This document shows, piece by piece, positions 32,425-43,104 of a DNA stretch of 64,000 nucleotides. Made by a program: the position numbers and the translations under genes. A model generated the notes under the pieces. That model had not been told where the DNA came from and searched no databases. It saw only the letters and a list, made by a program, of their open reading frames with translations. Source of the DNA: Alkalihalobacterium alkalinitrilicum (GTDB taxonomy: Bacteria; Bacillota; Bacilli; Bacillales; Bacillaceae_F); the NCBI RefSeq assembly GCF_002019605.1, contig NZ_KV917368.1, positions 1,384,055 through 1,448,054 of the forward strand. The letters run 5' to 3'. Each line of letters opens with the position of its first letter. The first letter of the stretch is position 1.

Positions 32425-33765
32425 CTACTTCATTTGCAGTTTATTTAAATGGTCGATTATTTGTTTGTATTGTTTATCAGTCACATCGTTTTTCCCACCG
32501 TAATAAGTAGCCTGATAGTCTTGATTTAATTTCATTAATAGATCCTTTATACGATAGTCTTCTTTAGTCCCCAACTCGTTTTCTTTTTCTGAAATACGAT
32601 CAATAATTTTCATCATAAATTCTTGAGACGTCTCTGTTTTTAATTTATGAATTCCATTCTTTTTAGCCCACTTCCTCACTTGATAATAATACCAATATAC
32701 CGAGTGGTAGTAAAAGTAAGGAAACCGCTCACGCCATTTCATTTTGAGGTGTAGTAAAAAGGCTTTAAGTTTTTTTACTATATTTTCTAGCCAAGAGTCT
32801 TTATAAATGACCATTTTGTTCGCTTTCGCTGCTGTTGGTAAGCGCTTATTTTTTAATACTCTCGCAAGCAACCAAATGGCAACCGCCACAAAGATTACCA
32901 CTATGATTGCGATTAACCACGGTGGAGGTAAAGAAAATACGACTTCTTCTGCTTCTTCAGGTGTAATCGGTGTTTCATCAGGTGCAATCTCGGGTAGTGT
33001 TCCCCCGATGTCCTCGTAAGGAATTAAGCTAATCAACCAATGAAAGAACGTCCAAACTAAAGAAACCAGCCACTTAACTCCTTCCCACACATTCATGACA
33101 ACCGTATACAGTGTCCGATAAACAGGGGACAGTAGTAAAACAAGCGATAGGAGAGGAATAAAAATTAACAATGCCGTGACAACACCTATAAAACAACTCG
33201 AGTGTCCTACCTTCCGAATTACTGTACTTGAGTTCCCTTCATCCACTTCATGATTTTGTAAGGTAAGGATCATCCCCATTAAACTAATGATGATCGCTCC
33301 AATGAATAAATAATGGATCGTTTCATTTCCCCACTCATTATAAGAAAAAACCATTGCATAAAAAACATAAAGTACTATATTTCCTTCAAAGTGACGTAAC
33401 ATTTCAAACCGAGTCGATTGGCGGTAAATATAGGCACCACTACGAAGATAAATTAAAATAATTGCAATGCTAACCGCTAGACCAAATCCCCAGGAATCTG
33501 TGGGTACAACACTTGTCCAATTTTGCCAAACGATGAAACTAAGAGTTATTAAATTCAGTCCAAACAAAAGAATAAGATGACTTCTTCCTGCTAATATCCA
33601 ATTTAGGATATATGCTGTTAATCCAGCCACAACCCACCACGTAATATTAAAAGAAACTGATGTATTCCATTCAAGGTTAGTAAACAGAACAATGGTATAA
33701 TAAATCCAAAGTCCTTCAGTAAACAACACAATAAACGATTTATATGTTTGTTTAATCTGTTCCAT
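32425..33765 (-). CDS. DUF4129-containing membrane protein of the MoxR-DUF58 operon
   Basis: A 446-residue protein with about seven hydrophobic segments in its first 220 residues and a further helix near residue 290 (LIAIIVVIFVAVAIWLLA). The cytoplasmic tail contains the DUF4129-like region (FPYFYYHSVYWYYYQVRKWA, then a YYGGK end). In many Firmicutes this place is taken by a transglutaminase-DUF4129 fusion; here the transglutaminase domain is lacking. It begins one base after the DUF58 gene's stop region on the same strand. The function is unknown; the operon type is tied to cell-surface or stress roles. Confidence 0.75.
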   Translation of the reverse strand: MEQIKQTYKSFIVLFTEGLWIYYTIVLFTNLEWNTSVSFNITWWVVAGLTAYILNWILAGRSHLILLFGLNLITLSFIVWQNWTSVVPTDSWGFGLAVSIAIILIYLRSGAYIYRQSTRFEMLRHFEGNIVLYVFYAMVFSYNEWGNETIHYLFIGAIIISLMGMILTLQNHEVDEGNSSTVIRKVGHSSCFIGVVTALLIFIPLLSLVLLLSPVYRTLYTVVMNVWEGVKWLVSLVWTFFHWLISLIPYEDIGGTLPEIAPDETPITPEEAEEVVFSLPPPWLIAIIVVIFVAVAIWLLARVLKNKRLPTAAKANKMVIYKDSWLENIVKKLKAFLLHLKMKWRERFPYFYYHSVYWYYYQVRKWAKKNGIHKLKTETSQEFMMKIIDRISEKENELGTKEDYRIKDLLMKLNQDYQATYYGGKNDVTDKQYKQIIDHLNKLQMK

Positions 33766-33766
33766 A

Positions 33767-35065
33767 CTAAGACCCCTTTAACTGTAAACGTGAAGTTGGG
33801 AGAATCGATTCAAGCGACTTTGCTCTTGTTGCTAACTTTACAGCATACTCTGTTTCTTCTCTATAATAAAAAACAATTTCTGTAAGCTTTTGTTTATTTT
33901 GTTCGTACCAAAAATAATGTTCTTTCGTTATATGGTCACAAAAAATAAATACTGGACTTGAAAATCTCCCTTCATGTAATAATTCATCTAGCATCCGCAA
34001 TGTCTGCACACCCATACGCTGTGTAACACTGGCTAAATAATCTAATAACGGCGTCAGATTGGCACTAGGTGGAAGCGTATTCATTTTTTGTCCTGCATGA
34101 TTCAGTACATTACTAGAAACCCCGATATGAATTCCTCTCTCCTTATACTTAACAGCCACAGTACCAATGACCGAAAGAAGCCATTCAAACGTTGCAATCT
34201 TTTTTGCTATATATTCTTTTAATTGTTTAGGATCTTCATAGGCGGAATAATCCATCACAAACCCTTCTACGTCAATCACCATCAGGACTCGTTCCGTAAC
34301 AACAGGCTGATAAACATTCGTTTGAAGTTTTCCTGTCCGAGCACTAGCGCGCCAATTAAATCTACGAAATTCATCTCCTGCCTGATAATCACGAATACCA
34401 TTCACTAACAATGGATCCTCAATAAAGCCTCCTTGCTTTCCTTTTGCCCCCCATTGAATAGAAGGCCGAAATGCAGGAACAGATACGGCTATTAATTTGG
34501 GATAAACATAAATGGTTCCTTGAAGCTGATTAGTTTGTTTTGTCTCAGCAAAACGAAATCCATCCCCAGAACGCAAAGTAACTTGTCCCATTTCATGAAC
34601 TCCTCTTTGAAGTCCCTGACCGTTTATTGTCCAGTTTACCTTTTGATACCACAATAGCCATAATAATCGAATAAGGTACGCCTTGCCCTCTTTGGTTTCA
34701 CCAAATAAGATCCCATTACTTTTCGGTAATTCCCATTCCATCCATACGAGTGGAAGCCACTTATCATTATAGACTAAAGCCTTTATTTCAAATTCCTCAT
34801 CAACAAAAATTCTTGTTTTAGAAAGCTCTATAGTAGTCTGAACACTATTCAAAGCTTTCTTTTTCCACACAATGATGATAAATGATAGAAGGACTAAAAA
34901 GAGACTAACAATAATTAATGGAACAAACCTGAACCACACGCCTACAAGTAGAAAAACGATCAGAACCCAAATCGCATATCGCTCGAAAAGTAAACTCGTT
35001 TCATTCGTTGGAACTTCCTCTTCGTAATCACGATCTGCTTTTACTTCTTTATGTTCCTCATTCAT
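33767..35065 (-). CDS. DUF58 (vWA-like) protein, YeaD type
   Basis: A 432-residue protein with two N-terminal membrane helices (about residues 31-48 and 50-68) and the DUF58 signature DYQAGDEFRRFNWRASARTGKL-like segment near residue 240; RVLMVIDVEGFV is the vWA metal-site-like strand. It is the middle gene of a MoxR-DUF58-DUF4129 operon and overlaps the MoxR gene by 4 bases. MoxR AAA ATPases act as chaperones on vWA partners, so the two probably work together. Specific substrate unknown. Confidence 0.86.
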   Translation of the reverse strand: MNEEHKEVKADRDYEEEVPTNETSLLFERYAIWVLIVFLLVGVWFRFVPLIIVSLFLVLLSFIIIVWKKKALNSVQTTIELSKTRIFVDEEFEIKALVYNDKWLPLVWMEWELPKSNGILFGETKEGKAYLIRLLWLLWYQKVNWTINGQGLQRGVHEMGQVTLRSGDGFRFAETKQTNQLQGTIYVYPKLIAVSVPAFRPSIQWGAKGKQGGFIEDPLLVNGIRDYQAGDEFRRFNWRASARTGKLQTNVYQPVVTERVLMVIDVEGFVMDYSAYEDPKQLKEYIAKKIATFEWLLSVIGTVAVKYKERGIHIGVSSNVLNHAGQKMNTLPPSANLTPLLDYLASVTQRMGVQTLRMLDELLHEGRFSSPVFIFCDHITKEHYFWYEQNKQKLTEIVFYYREETEYAVKLATRAKSLESILPTSRLQLKGS

Positions 35066-36027
35066 ACACGAACAACCTCTTCATTTGGAATTGTGACGTT
35101 TGCAACAATTTCTTCTAAAACATCCTCAGGTTGAATGTGATTGATATGGGCTTCTGTTTTTAAGATTAAGCGATGATTCCAAACTGGCTTCACCATTTCT
35201 TTTACATCATCTGGTATAACATACTGACGACCATTTAAAAGTGCCCAAGTTTTAACGGTTTTATACAATGCTTTACTTGCTCTAGGACTAACTCCAATAT
35301 TGACGAGTGGATGCTCACGAGTTGCCTTTGATAGTAGGGTAATATATTCTCGAATCGCAGAATGAACGTTCACGGCTTGGCATTCTTTTTGCATTCTTTG
35401 AAGCGTTTCCTGATTAAATGTACTTTCAACTTTGTCATACGGAATATCATCGCCGACCAATTCGAGCATTAGTTCTTCTTCTTTTTGTGTTGGATATCCT
35501 AATTTCAACTTCATTAAAAACCTGTCCAATTGTGCTTCAGGAAGAGGAAATGTTCCTTCCATATCCACTGGGTTTTGTGTCGCTAATACAATAAACGGAC
35601 TAGATAAGAAATACGTTTCACCTTCTATCGAAACTTGTTTTTCCTCCATACATTCCAACAAACTTGACTGAGTTCGCGGTAACGTCCGATTAATTTCGTC
35701 GACTAACAAAACATTTGTAAAAACTGGACCTTTTCTAATATAAAATTCATTCGTTTTAGGGTTAAATATCGAGCCCCCTAATATATCAGAAGGCAGTAAG
35801 TCTGGTGTACATTGAATTCGCGAAAAGGCACAATCAATTCCTTTCGAGAAAGCTTTTACCATCGTGGTCTTACCTGTACCTGGTAGATCCTCCAGTAAGA
35901 TATGTCCTTGTGTTAATATTGATGTGAAAATAAGTTTAAGTTCTTTTTTTCTACCAATGATAACTTTCGCCATCTCTTCCATAAACGTATCTAATTGGTT
36001 TACAATTATCGATTTCTCCATCGTCAT
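35062..36027 (-). CDS. MoxR-family AAA+ ATPase (YeaC type)
   Basis: A 321-residue AAA+ ATPase. Walker A is EDLPGTGKTTMVKAF (about residue 45), Walker B is VLLVDEINRTLPRTQ, the sensor-1 region ATQNPVDMEGTFPLPEAQLD and Arg finger RFLMKLKLGYP follow, and sensor 2 is in GVSPRASKALYKT. Family members form rings and help assemble or activate vWA-containing partners, here the DUF58 protein immediately downstream. First gene of the operon; GGGGTATTAAGATG precedes the start, with the second ATG (two codons in) also possible. Confidence 0.92.
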   Translation of the reverse strand: MTMEKSIIVNQLDTFMEEMAKVIIGRKKELKLIFTSILTQGHILLEDLPGTGKTTMVKAFSKGIDCAFSRIQCTPDLLPSDILGGSIFNPKTNEFYIRKGPVFTNVLLVDEINRTLPRTQSSLLECMEEKQVSIEGETYFLSSPFIVLATQNPVDMEGTFPLPEAQLDRFLMKLKLGYPTQKEEELMLELVGDDIPYDKVESTFNQETLQRMQKECQAVNVHSAIREYITLLSKATREHPLVNIGVSPRASKALYKTVKTWALLNGRQYVIPDDVKEMVKPVWNHRLILKTEAHINHIQPEDVLEEIVANVTIPNEEVVRV

Positions 36028-36112
36028 CTTAATACCCCCTGTTCAAATTCCATAGTAAACTTCTTTACTTATTAAATTTAGAAAAACTGCTTCAACCAAA
36101 TCTATATTACTA

Positions 36113-37600
36113 TTACAACATAAATTGAAAAAATCGCATAGGAATCGATATTACTCGGATCAATATCGTCTTTAATTTTGAAACTTCCTCTGCTTCCACT
36201 AAGGCGCTAGGATGGTAAGTACCATCATGTGCTACCATTAGGCTATTGTACTTTATATCTTTTTTTATTTTATCTATTAACATGGTAGCAAGTGGCTCAC
36301 TATCAATCACAACCATTGATTCCGTACTAAGAAAAGTACTTCTTGGATCTAGATTGAATGAACCAACCATACTTATTCTGTTGTCAAACACATAAGTTTT
36401 CGTGTGTAATTGTTCAGTTGGGCCTTGATACTCGTATAATTGTACATCCTGATTAGCAGCTATACTGTCTCGGTACCATATATAACCTGAATAGGCCATT
36501 TTATTATTAGTAGCTGCTAGTGAATTCGTTATCATATTAATTTCAGCAGCCCTCAAATTATTTCTGTCAAAGTGCATCATTTCATTCGTTGGTATGAGAT
36601 ATGGACTTTGAATCCATATCGATTGTTCTGCATGTTCGGCTAAAGTAATTAATTCAAACCAAACCCACGGCTCTTTATTCATACGCTTAATCGGATTGTG
36701 TATAAAACTAATATAATTCGTTGGTATTGATTGATTGATCCATTGGATATTTCGTTGAAATATCTCAGGGTAACGGTCTTGATAGCTTTCAAGTTGTTGC
36801 CGTAAATTCAAAAGCATCTTTAATCCCTTTTCTTGCTGTTTCTTTGATAAGTCCCTCACCGAATTCTCACTATATTCATGATTCCACACCGTATCAAAAT
36901 AGATTTTCATATCAAAAATAACGCTACCAACAGGTTGATTTGTATTGGTATTAATAATTACCAAATCACGATCATTAGAGGCTCCGACATACCCTTTTGG
37001 TGCAAAATATTTATCCCCAATATTTCTCCCACCAATCATAGCTAACTCATTATCCACAAGTATGAGTTTGTCATGAAGGCGATTATTCCACGTCCAAGGT
37101 TGTAAAGGTTCGAATGGTTCATACAATTTTAATTCGATATTCGGATGACTTGAAAAGGCATAAAGGATTTCCTTTAAACTTCCTCTTAAATTATGAAACA
37201 TACCATCAAGTAAAATACGAATGTGTACGCCACGGTCAGTTGCTACTACTAGACTAGAGAAAAAGATATCACTAGCCATTCCAGAGTGCAATGTATGATA
37301 GGAGATATCCAAGGTGTGCTGTGCATTTTCGATCAGGTTAATTCGTGCAATTCCAGACTCCACACGGTCTTCGACTAATACCACTCGATCCTGAGAAAGG
37401 CTTTCACTATAAAACCGGTAAATATCGAGATCATTTAGATAATGACTAGTTGACGGTTGGTGAAAATGAAAAATAATAACCCCGAAAAGAAATGCATATA
37501 AAACATAAAAAAACAATAGTAGACTAAGGAATTTAGCAAACATTTTAATCCATTTTATGTTTATGTTGAACACCTCTTTATACTTTAAAACGTTCCACAA
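36113..37600 (-). CDS. Phospholipase D-family protein (ClsC/YmdC-like)
   Basis: A 495-residue protein with one N-terminal membrane segment (about residues 21-45, FAKFLSLLLFFYVLYAFLFG) and two HKD half-sites: LHDKLILVDNELAMIGG near residue 166 and LHTKTYVFDNRISMVGS near 390. The layout resembles E. coli ClsC/YmdC more than Bacillus ClsA. It may make cardiolipin from other donors or act as a phosphodiesterase on the outer leaflet. The start is uncertain: AGAGGTG is inside the frame, so a GTG or the ATG at 37543 may be the real start. Confidence 0.8.
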   Translation of the reverse strand: MWNVLKYKEVFNINIKWIKMFAKFLSLLLFFYVLYAFLFGVIIFHFHQPSTSHYLNDLDIYRFYSESLSQDRVVLVEDRVESGIARINLIENAQHTLDISYHTLHSGMASDIFFSSLVVATDRGVHIRILLDGMFHNLRGSLKEILYAFSSHPNIELKLYEPFEPLQPWTWNNRLHDKLILVDNELAMIGGRNIGDKYFAPKGYVGASNDRDLVIINTNTNQPVGSVIFDMKIYFDTVWNHEYSENSVRDLSKKQQEKGLKMLLNLRQQLESYQDRYPEIFQRNIQWINQSIPTNYISFIHNPIKRMNKEPWVWFELITLAEHAEQSIWIQSPYLIPTNEMMHFDRNNLRAAEINMITNSLAATNNKMAYSGYIWYRDSIAANQDVQLYEYQGPTEQLHTKTYVFDNRISMVGSFNLDPRSTFLSTESMVVIDSEPLATMLIDKIKKDIKYNSLMVAHDGTYHPSALVEAEEVSKLKTILIRVISIPMRFFQFML

Positions 37601-37787
37601 ATAGGTTACTTAAGAAAGTATATCAAGAATGCCACTTTATAATGCGAGTCCATATGTAATAACTTACTCATTTTTACACTAACATCGCATTGTTATTTTG
37701 ATGTTTCTTTATTTGTACCAACGGGCTAAATGGCTGATAAGAGAACAATGATCATGCTCTCTTTAATGGATTATCTTTCCTCATAAC

Positions 37788-39161
37788 TTATAACTTTCTA
37801 TCAGCGTCACTATAAATCGGAATTCGAACAGTAAAAATTGACCCTACACCTTCTTCACTTTCAACTTGTATCGAACAATCGTGTATTAATAATATCTTCT
37901 TAACTATCGATAAACCAAGTCCATTCCCTTTTACCGAACTACTTCTAGCTTTATCCACTTTATAAAACCGTTCGAACAAATGTGGAATGGATTCTTCGGG
38001 AATTCCCTTACCTGTATCTTTTATACTCACAAAGACTTCATCTTTATTCCCTTGTAAACTAATATCAACTATTCCATTCTCATAAGAGTATCTAATGGCA
38101 TTAGTTATTAGGTTTAACCATACTTGTTCAAATAAATCTTGGTCAGCATAAATTTCAAGTGACTTTAAGTCCAAATTAATCTGAATGTTTTTCATTTTCC
38201 ACTGAGGTTCGGTAGCAAGCACTGTCCTTCTAATTTGTTCATCAAGTCGATATTTTGAAGGGTGATAAGGGTGGTGCTCTGAATCAAGTGACGCCAGCCT
38301 TAATATGTTTTCACTTAGTCTTGAAAGACGCTCCGTTTCTTGAAATATAATATCCAAATACTCTTTTTGGTGCTCCTTTGGAATAACATCGTCTTGTAGC
38401 GCTTTAGTAAATCCCTTAATTGAAGTTAATGGTGATTGAATTTCATGAGACACATTACTTACAAAATCTTCTCGCATTTTATCAATTTTTTCTAATTCCG
38501 AAGCCATATAATTAAAACTATTAATCAATTCTCCAACTTCATCTTTATTCTTACTTTTTAGCCGAACCGAAAAATTTCCAGTCGCCATTTGTTTCGCTGC
38601 ATCGGTTAATTTTTTTATCGGGTTCACAATATGTGTAGAAGCTAAAAGAATTAAAACACTTCCAATAAACAGAACTAAAAAAAGCGTAAAGGCGATTATT
38701 CTTTTTAACGCTACAACCTCTTTTTCATAATTGATTTGAATAAAAAGCGCATACTCTCCATTCAGCATTTGAATGGGGCTCCCAACGATCCTTGTTGCTT
38801 CTCTTTTATGATACGGAAGGACAGTTGACGTTATTTCAGGTGAATTGATAATGGTTTGTATCGACTCCGAATTAATCGCTAAAGGAGGTTTAGAAAATGA
38901 AGAATAGACTATCGCTTCTTCATTTACAATCATCATTTCCAGGTTGAAACCTTCTAGCGTCTCCATCAGATCTGGTACTTTTTCAACATCAATAAGTTCC
39001 ACAAGCTCAGCTACTCCAGTAGAAATTTTCGAAACTTCCTCTTCAATAAAAAGTTCCTGATGAAAAAAGATCGAATTAATTAAATAGGAAATAAACAAAC
39101 TAAGCATAACAACACTTATAAAAGTACTTACGATACGAAAATAGAGATTTCTTTTAAACAA
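37788..39161 (-). CDS. Sensor histidine kinase
   Basis: A 457-residue membrane kinase. Helices at residues ~9-30 and 157-178 enclose an extracellular sensor of about 125 residues; HAMP follows (NPIKKLTDAAKQMATGNF), then HisKA with phospho-acceptor His in NVSHEIQSPLTSIKG (about 245), and HATPase with WLNLITNAIRYS, DTGKGIPEES and GLGLSIVKKI. The gene begins at the base after the response regulator's stop. Located downstream of a lipoprotein-RND efflux operon on the same strand, which suggests that the pair controls drug or lipid efflux; there is no direct proof. Confidence 0.9.
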   Translation of the reverse strand: MFKRNLYFRIVSTFISVVMLSLFISYLINSIFFHQELFIEEEVSKISTGVAELVELIDVEKVPDLMETLEGFNLEMMIVNEEAIVYSSFSKPPLAINSESIQTIINSPEITSTVLPYHKREATRIVGSPIQMLNGEYALFIQINYEKEVVALKRIIAFTLFLVLFIGSVLILLASTHIVNPIKKLTDAAKQMATGNFSVRLKSKNKDEVGELINSFNYMASELEKIDKMREDFVSNVSHEIQSPLTSIKGFTKALQDDVIPKEHQKEYLDIIFQETERLSRLSENILRLASLDSEHHPYHPSKYRLDEQIRRTVLATEPQWKMKNIQINLDLKSLEIYADQDLFEQVWLNLITNAIRYSYENGIVDISLQGNKDEVFVSIKDTGKGIPEESIPHLFERFYKVDKARSSSVKGNGLGLSIVKKILLIHDCSIQVESEEGVGSIFTVRIPIYSDADRKL

Positions 39162-39830
39162 TTATTTTTCCTCCAAGCGATATCCTAAGCCTCTTACCGT
39201 TGTAATCATCAAATCTGGAAAAGCGCCTAATTGTTCTCTTAATCGTTTGATATGGACATCTACCGTTCTTTCATCACCATCGTAATCATAGCCCCAAATT
39301 TTTTCAATTAATTGTGCACGAGTAAAAATTTTTCCTGGTGAACGAGCAAGCTCAAATAATAATTCACATTCTTTTCGTTTCAATGTAATCGCATGATCAG
39401 CAGATTGTACTACAAATCGTTCAATGTCAATGGAAGTGAAACCAACCTTGATTACATTTTCTGAGACAACATTGTACCTTTTCAACAGTGCATTTACTCT
39501 TAATATTAATTCAACTGGGTCAAATGGCTTGACCAAATAATCATCGGTCCCCGCATTGAAACCTCTCACTTTATCTTGTGATTCACCTTTAGCTGTAACC
39601 ATTAAAATGGGAATGTTTAAAAAAGATCGGATATCTTCTGTTAGTTCAATTCCATCGACATGAGGCATCATAACATCTACAATCGCCAAATCAATTTGCG
39701 TTTCCGATAAGATATCTAAAGCTTCTCTTCCATCAACAGCTTCAATGACTGTATATTGACTGTTTTCTAAATATAACCTTATTAACTTTCGAATATGTGC
39801 ATCGTCATCAACTACAAGAATCGTATTCAT
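39162..39830 (-). CDS. OmpR-family response regulator
   Basis: A 222-residue regulator: receiver with VVDDDAHIRKLI, phospho-acceptor Asp in LAIVDVMMPHVDG (about residue 51), Lys in YLVKPFDPVEL, and a winged-helix domain with KRKECELLFELARSPGKIFT and TTVRGLGYRLE. The ATG at 39830 is chosen over that at 39836. It lies 142 bases after the RND gene and directly before its kinase. Possible target: the 11-base direct repeats upstream of the efflux operon (44579-44600). Confidence 0.92.
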   Translation of the reverse strand: MNTILVVDDDAHIRKLIRLYLENSQYTVIEAVDGREALDILSETQIDLAIVDVMMPHVDGIELTEDIRSFLNIPILMVTAKGESQDKVRGFNAGTDDYLVKPFDPVELILRVNALLKRYNVVSENVIKVGFTSIDIERFVVQSADHAITLKRKECELLFELARSPGKIFTRAQLIEKIWGYDYDGDERTVDVHIKRLREQLGAFPDLMITTVRGLGYRLEEK

Positions 39831-39977
39831 AATCAATGCCTTCTTTCATTTCACAAAATTTTAGTATGAAAACCTAACATTTTAGAATTACCAAAGAGGT
39901 TAGGTTAAATTAATTTAATATTTATACCTTAAACTAGTACGAAAGGGTGCGTATAATACACACCCAGTTCGTTTACT

Positions 39978-42900
39978 CTAAATTTCAGCATCGGTCTTTT
40001 TTTTATGTCTGGAGAATAACCTTTTCACCCAGTTGGTAAAGTTCTCCGTATAGATATACATAACTGGTACGAGGACTAACGTAATGACGGTTGAGAACGC
40101 TAAACCAAATACAATTACAGTAGCCATCGGTGCCTGCAGTTCAGCTCCTTCGCCAATCCCGATAGCTAACGGTACCATTGCTAATACCGTTGTAAGCATC
40201 GTCATTAATATCGGTCGCAACCTTGTTGGACCCGCTTCTAATATCGCCTCTTCCATCGTCATTCCACGCTGTCTTAGTTGATTAATGTAATCGACTAAGA
40301 CAATGGCGTTATTTACAACGATCCCAGCTAACATGATGACCCCGATAAATGCAGGAGCACTTAATGGACGGCCTGTTAATAAAAATCCTGCCATAATCCC
40401 AATAAATGTGGCTGGAAGACTAAACATTACGATAAACGGGTACAATACCCTTTCAAATTGAAAGGCCATGACTGCATAGACAAGGAAAATGGCTAGAACT
40501 AGAGCCAATGCCAAGTCAAAAAATGCTTCCATCATCATCTCATAATCTCCACCTGTATTATATTCATACCCTTCAGGGAAGATATATTGATTCAACTCTG
40601 CTTCAATATCAGCTATTACACTTCCTAAATCACGGTCCATAATATCACCCGTTACCGCAACTCCCCGCGTTTGATTTTGACGGTTAATGGTATTAGGACC
40701 ATCCGCTTGAACAAAATCTGCGATCGTAGATAGTAACACAGTGTCCCCTATCGGTGTTATTAGTGGTAAGTTTTGCAATTGAGTATAATTCTCTCGATAC
40801 TCTTCTGGTAAAATGACTGTAATACTTACTTCTTGACCCTCTGTACGCATAAGAGATGCAACTTGACCATTCATGCTGCCTCTCACCGTGTCCATGACTT
40901 CTGCATACGTAAATCCGTATTGATTTGCAACATCTCGGTCTACATGGATTTGCATCTCTGGTCTTGTTTCACCCATTGAATGGGTAACATTCGTCGCACC
41001 AGGAACCTCACTAATAATATCACGAACATCATCTGCAATCAGTTTCAGTGTACCAAAATCTTCTCCTCTAATTTCAATTTCTATAGGATTACCACCCATT
41101 CCGTCACTTTCAAAGGAGAATACATTAACATCAATATCAGGCAAAGTTTCTGCGAATTCACTAAAATCCTTTATGACTTCGTTCGTTGTTACATCTCTTT
41201 CGCTCGCTGGGGTCAAACGAATATATAAATCTCCACTATTCGAAGCTCCTCCCATCCCCATCATACCGCCGCCACCAACCGACGTATAAACGACTTCCGT
41301 TAAACCAGTATCCAATAAATACTGCTCTAATTCTCCGACTGCCGCTCTTGTTTCTTCAATAGATGTTCCAGAAGGAACTTCAAAACTAACAGAAATTTCA
41401 CCTTGATCAAATGCAGGCATTAATTCAACACCGACGAATTTAACGGTTCCAAGACTTGCGATTAACAAAAACAGAGTTCCAAACGTTATCGTCTTTTTAT
41501 GATGGATCGACCACTTTAAAACGCTCCGATATCGATTATTAATACCCTCGAAAAAGTCTCCAATTTTTGCACTTGCTTTTCTCAATCCTTTCGGATCTTC
41601 TTCTGTTTTCATTTCAGGAAGAAGAAGTCCAGATAACATCGGTACGATGGTAAGTGCAACAGCAAGTGAAGCAAATAAAGTAAACCCAACTGTAAGAGCT
41701 AGAGGTAAGAAGAGCTCTCCAGCAATTCCATCAGTAAACAATATCGGAACGAATACGACAAGGCTCGTTAATGTAGAAGCGATTACCGCAGACGAAACTT
41801 CTGAAGCCCCTTTTATTGCTGATTCTACACGACTGTATCCTCTTTCTCGATACTTATAAATGTTTTCCAATATAACAATGGAACTATCAACGAGTAAACC
41901 TATTCCTAACGCAAGTCCACCCAATGTAATAATATTAATGGTCTCTCCTGCAAAATAAAGGAGCGTAAATGCTGAAATAACCGCAATCGGAATCGATAAA
42001 CCTATGATTAAAGTACTTCTAAAGCTCCTTAAAAATACGAGTAATACTAGGATTGCCATCGCTCCACCGATAATCATATTCATCGTAACACTACTAATCG
42101 ACTCTTTAATAAAAATCGATGAGTCCATGATCGTCGTAAGTGTTACACCTGGGGGCAAATCTCTTTGTAATCGTTCCAATTCACGTGAAACCGAATCAGC
42201 AACCTCTACTGTATTCGCATCTCCTTGTTTTGAAATGTCAATACTTAATGTTGGCTCACCATTAACAAAGGCAAAAGAAGACATTTCTTTAAACGTGTCA
42301 TTTACCAAGGAAACATCTGCTAACTTAATCGTTTCTCCAGTTCGAAGTGGAATGTTAATATTTTCAATTTCTGAAATTGAACGAAATTCCCCAACCATTC
42401 GTAATGGCATGCCTTGTCCACCACGTGTGATCTCACCAGCAGGGGAACTCATGTTTTCTCCACCAATGATTTGCGCTAACTGAGAAATTGTTAATCCGTG
42501 TCTTTGCATTAAGGTTAAATCAGGTTCAACAATAATTTCACGTTCTTGACCTCCCGTTAAATTTACAGAAGCGACTCCAATAATACGTTCCATTCGTGGA
42601 ATAATCGTATCTTCTGCAATATTGGTAAGCCTCGTTAATTCCATATCACCTGAAATACCGATTTGCATAATTGGCATTTGATTTGGATCAAAACGCATCG
42701 CACTAGGTGTTCCTGCACCATCTGGTAAGCTTGTACGAACCATATCAATACGATCACGAAGATCTAACATGACCGCATCCAAATCTGTATTAAAGTCGTA
42801 CATTAACAAAATTAACGATTGATTTTGTGTGGATATCGACTGCATTGTCGATAATCCTTCTGTTGCACTTAACGCTCCTTCAAGCGGCCTTGTTACTAGG

Positions 42901-43082
42901 TTTTCAACCTCTTGCGGCGCAGCGCCATTATATGATGTTGAAACAGCAGCAATTGGTAAGTCTAAATCTGGCATTAAATCGACTTTTAATCCATTTAAAG
43001 ACACGCCACCAAGCATAATCATGACAAGAGCTATGATCATGACCCCAACTGGCCGCTTCACCGATTCTTTAATTAATTTCAT
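39978..43082 (-). CDS. RND-family efflux permease (YerP/SwrC-like)
   Basis: A 1034-residue proton-driven exporter. First helix KRPVGVMIIALVMIMLGGVS; two repeats of the RND periplasmic-type loops; VFLRSFRSTLIIGLSIPIAV, then GLALGIGLLVDSSIVILENI with the Asp of the proton relay region, and a matching second-half segment IMLAGIVVNNAIVLVDYIN. Gram-positive RND pumps such as SwrC export surfactin-like lipopeptides and lipophilic drugs. The lipoprotein adaptor is encoded 22 bases upstream on the same strand. Basic KRLFSRHKKKTD tail. No interruption. Confidence 0.93.
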   Translation of the reverse strand: MKLIKESVKRPVGVMIIALVMIMLGGVSLNGLKVDLMPDLDLPIAAVSTSYNGAAPQEVENLVTRPLEGALSATEGLSTMQSISTQNQSLILLMYDFNTDLDAVMLDLRDRIDMVRTSLPDGAGTPSAMRFDPNQMPIMQIGISGDMELTRLTNIAEDTIIPRMERIIGVASVNLTGGQEREIIVEPDLTLMQRHGLTISQLAQIIGGENMSSPAGEITRGGQGMPLRMVGEFRSISEIENINIPLRTGETIKLADVSLVNDTFKEMSSFAFVNGEPTLSIDISKQGDANTVEVADSVSRELERLQRDLPPGVTLTTIMDSSIFIKESISSVTMNMIIGGAMAILVLLVFLRSFRSTLIIGLSIPIAVISAFTLLYFAGETINIITLGGLALGIGLLVDSSIVILENIYKYRERGYSRVESAIKGASEVSSAVIASTLTSLVVFVPILFTDGIAGELFLPLALTVGFTLFASLAVALTIVPMLSGLLLPEMKTEEDPKGLRKASAKIGDFFEGINNRYRSVLKWSIHHKKTITFGTLFLLIASLGTVKFVGVELMPAFDQGEISVSFEVPSGTSIEETRAAVGELEQYLLDTGLTEVVYTSVGGGGMMGMGGASNSGDLYIRLTPASERDVTTNEVIKDFSEFAETLPDIDVNVFSFESDGMGGNPIEIEIRGEDFGTLKLIADDVRDIISEVPGATNVTHSMGETRPEMQIHVDRDVANQYGFTYAEVMDTVRGSMNGQVASLMRTEGQEVSITVILPEEYRENYTQLQNLPLITPIGDTVLLSTIADFVQADGPNTINRQNQTRGVAVTGDIMDRDLGSVIADIEAELNQYIFPEGYEYNTGGDYEMMMEAFFDLALALVLAIFLVYAVMAFQFERVLYPFIVMFSLPATFIGIMAGFLLTGRPLSAPAFIGVIMLAGIVVNNAIVLVDYINQLRQRGMTMEEAILEAGPTRLRPILMTMLTTVLAMVPLAIGIGEGAELQAPMATVIVFGLAFSTVITLVLVPVMYIYTENFTNWVKRLFSRHKKKTDAEI

Positions 43083-43104
43083 ACAGGACCTCCGTTATTT
43101 CGTG

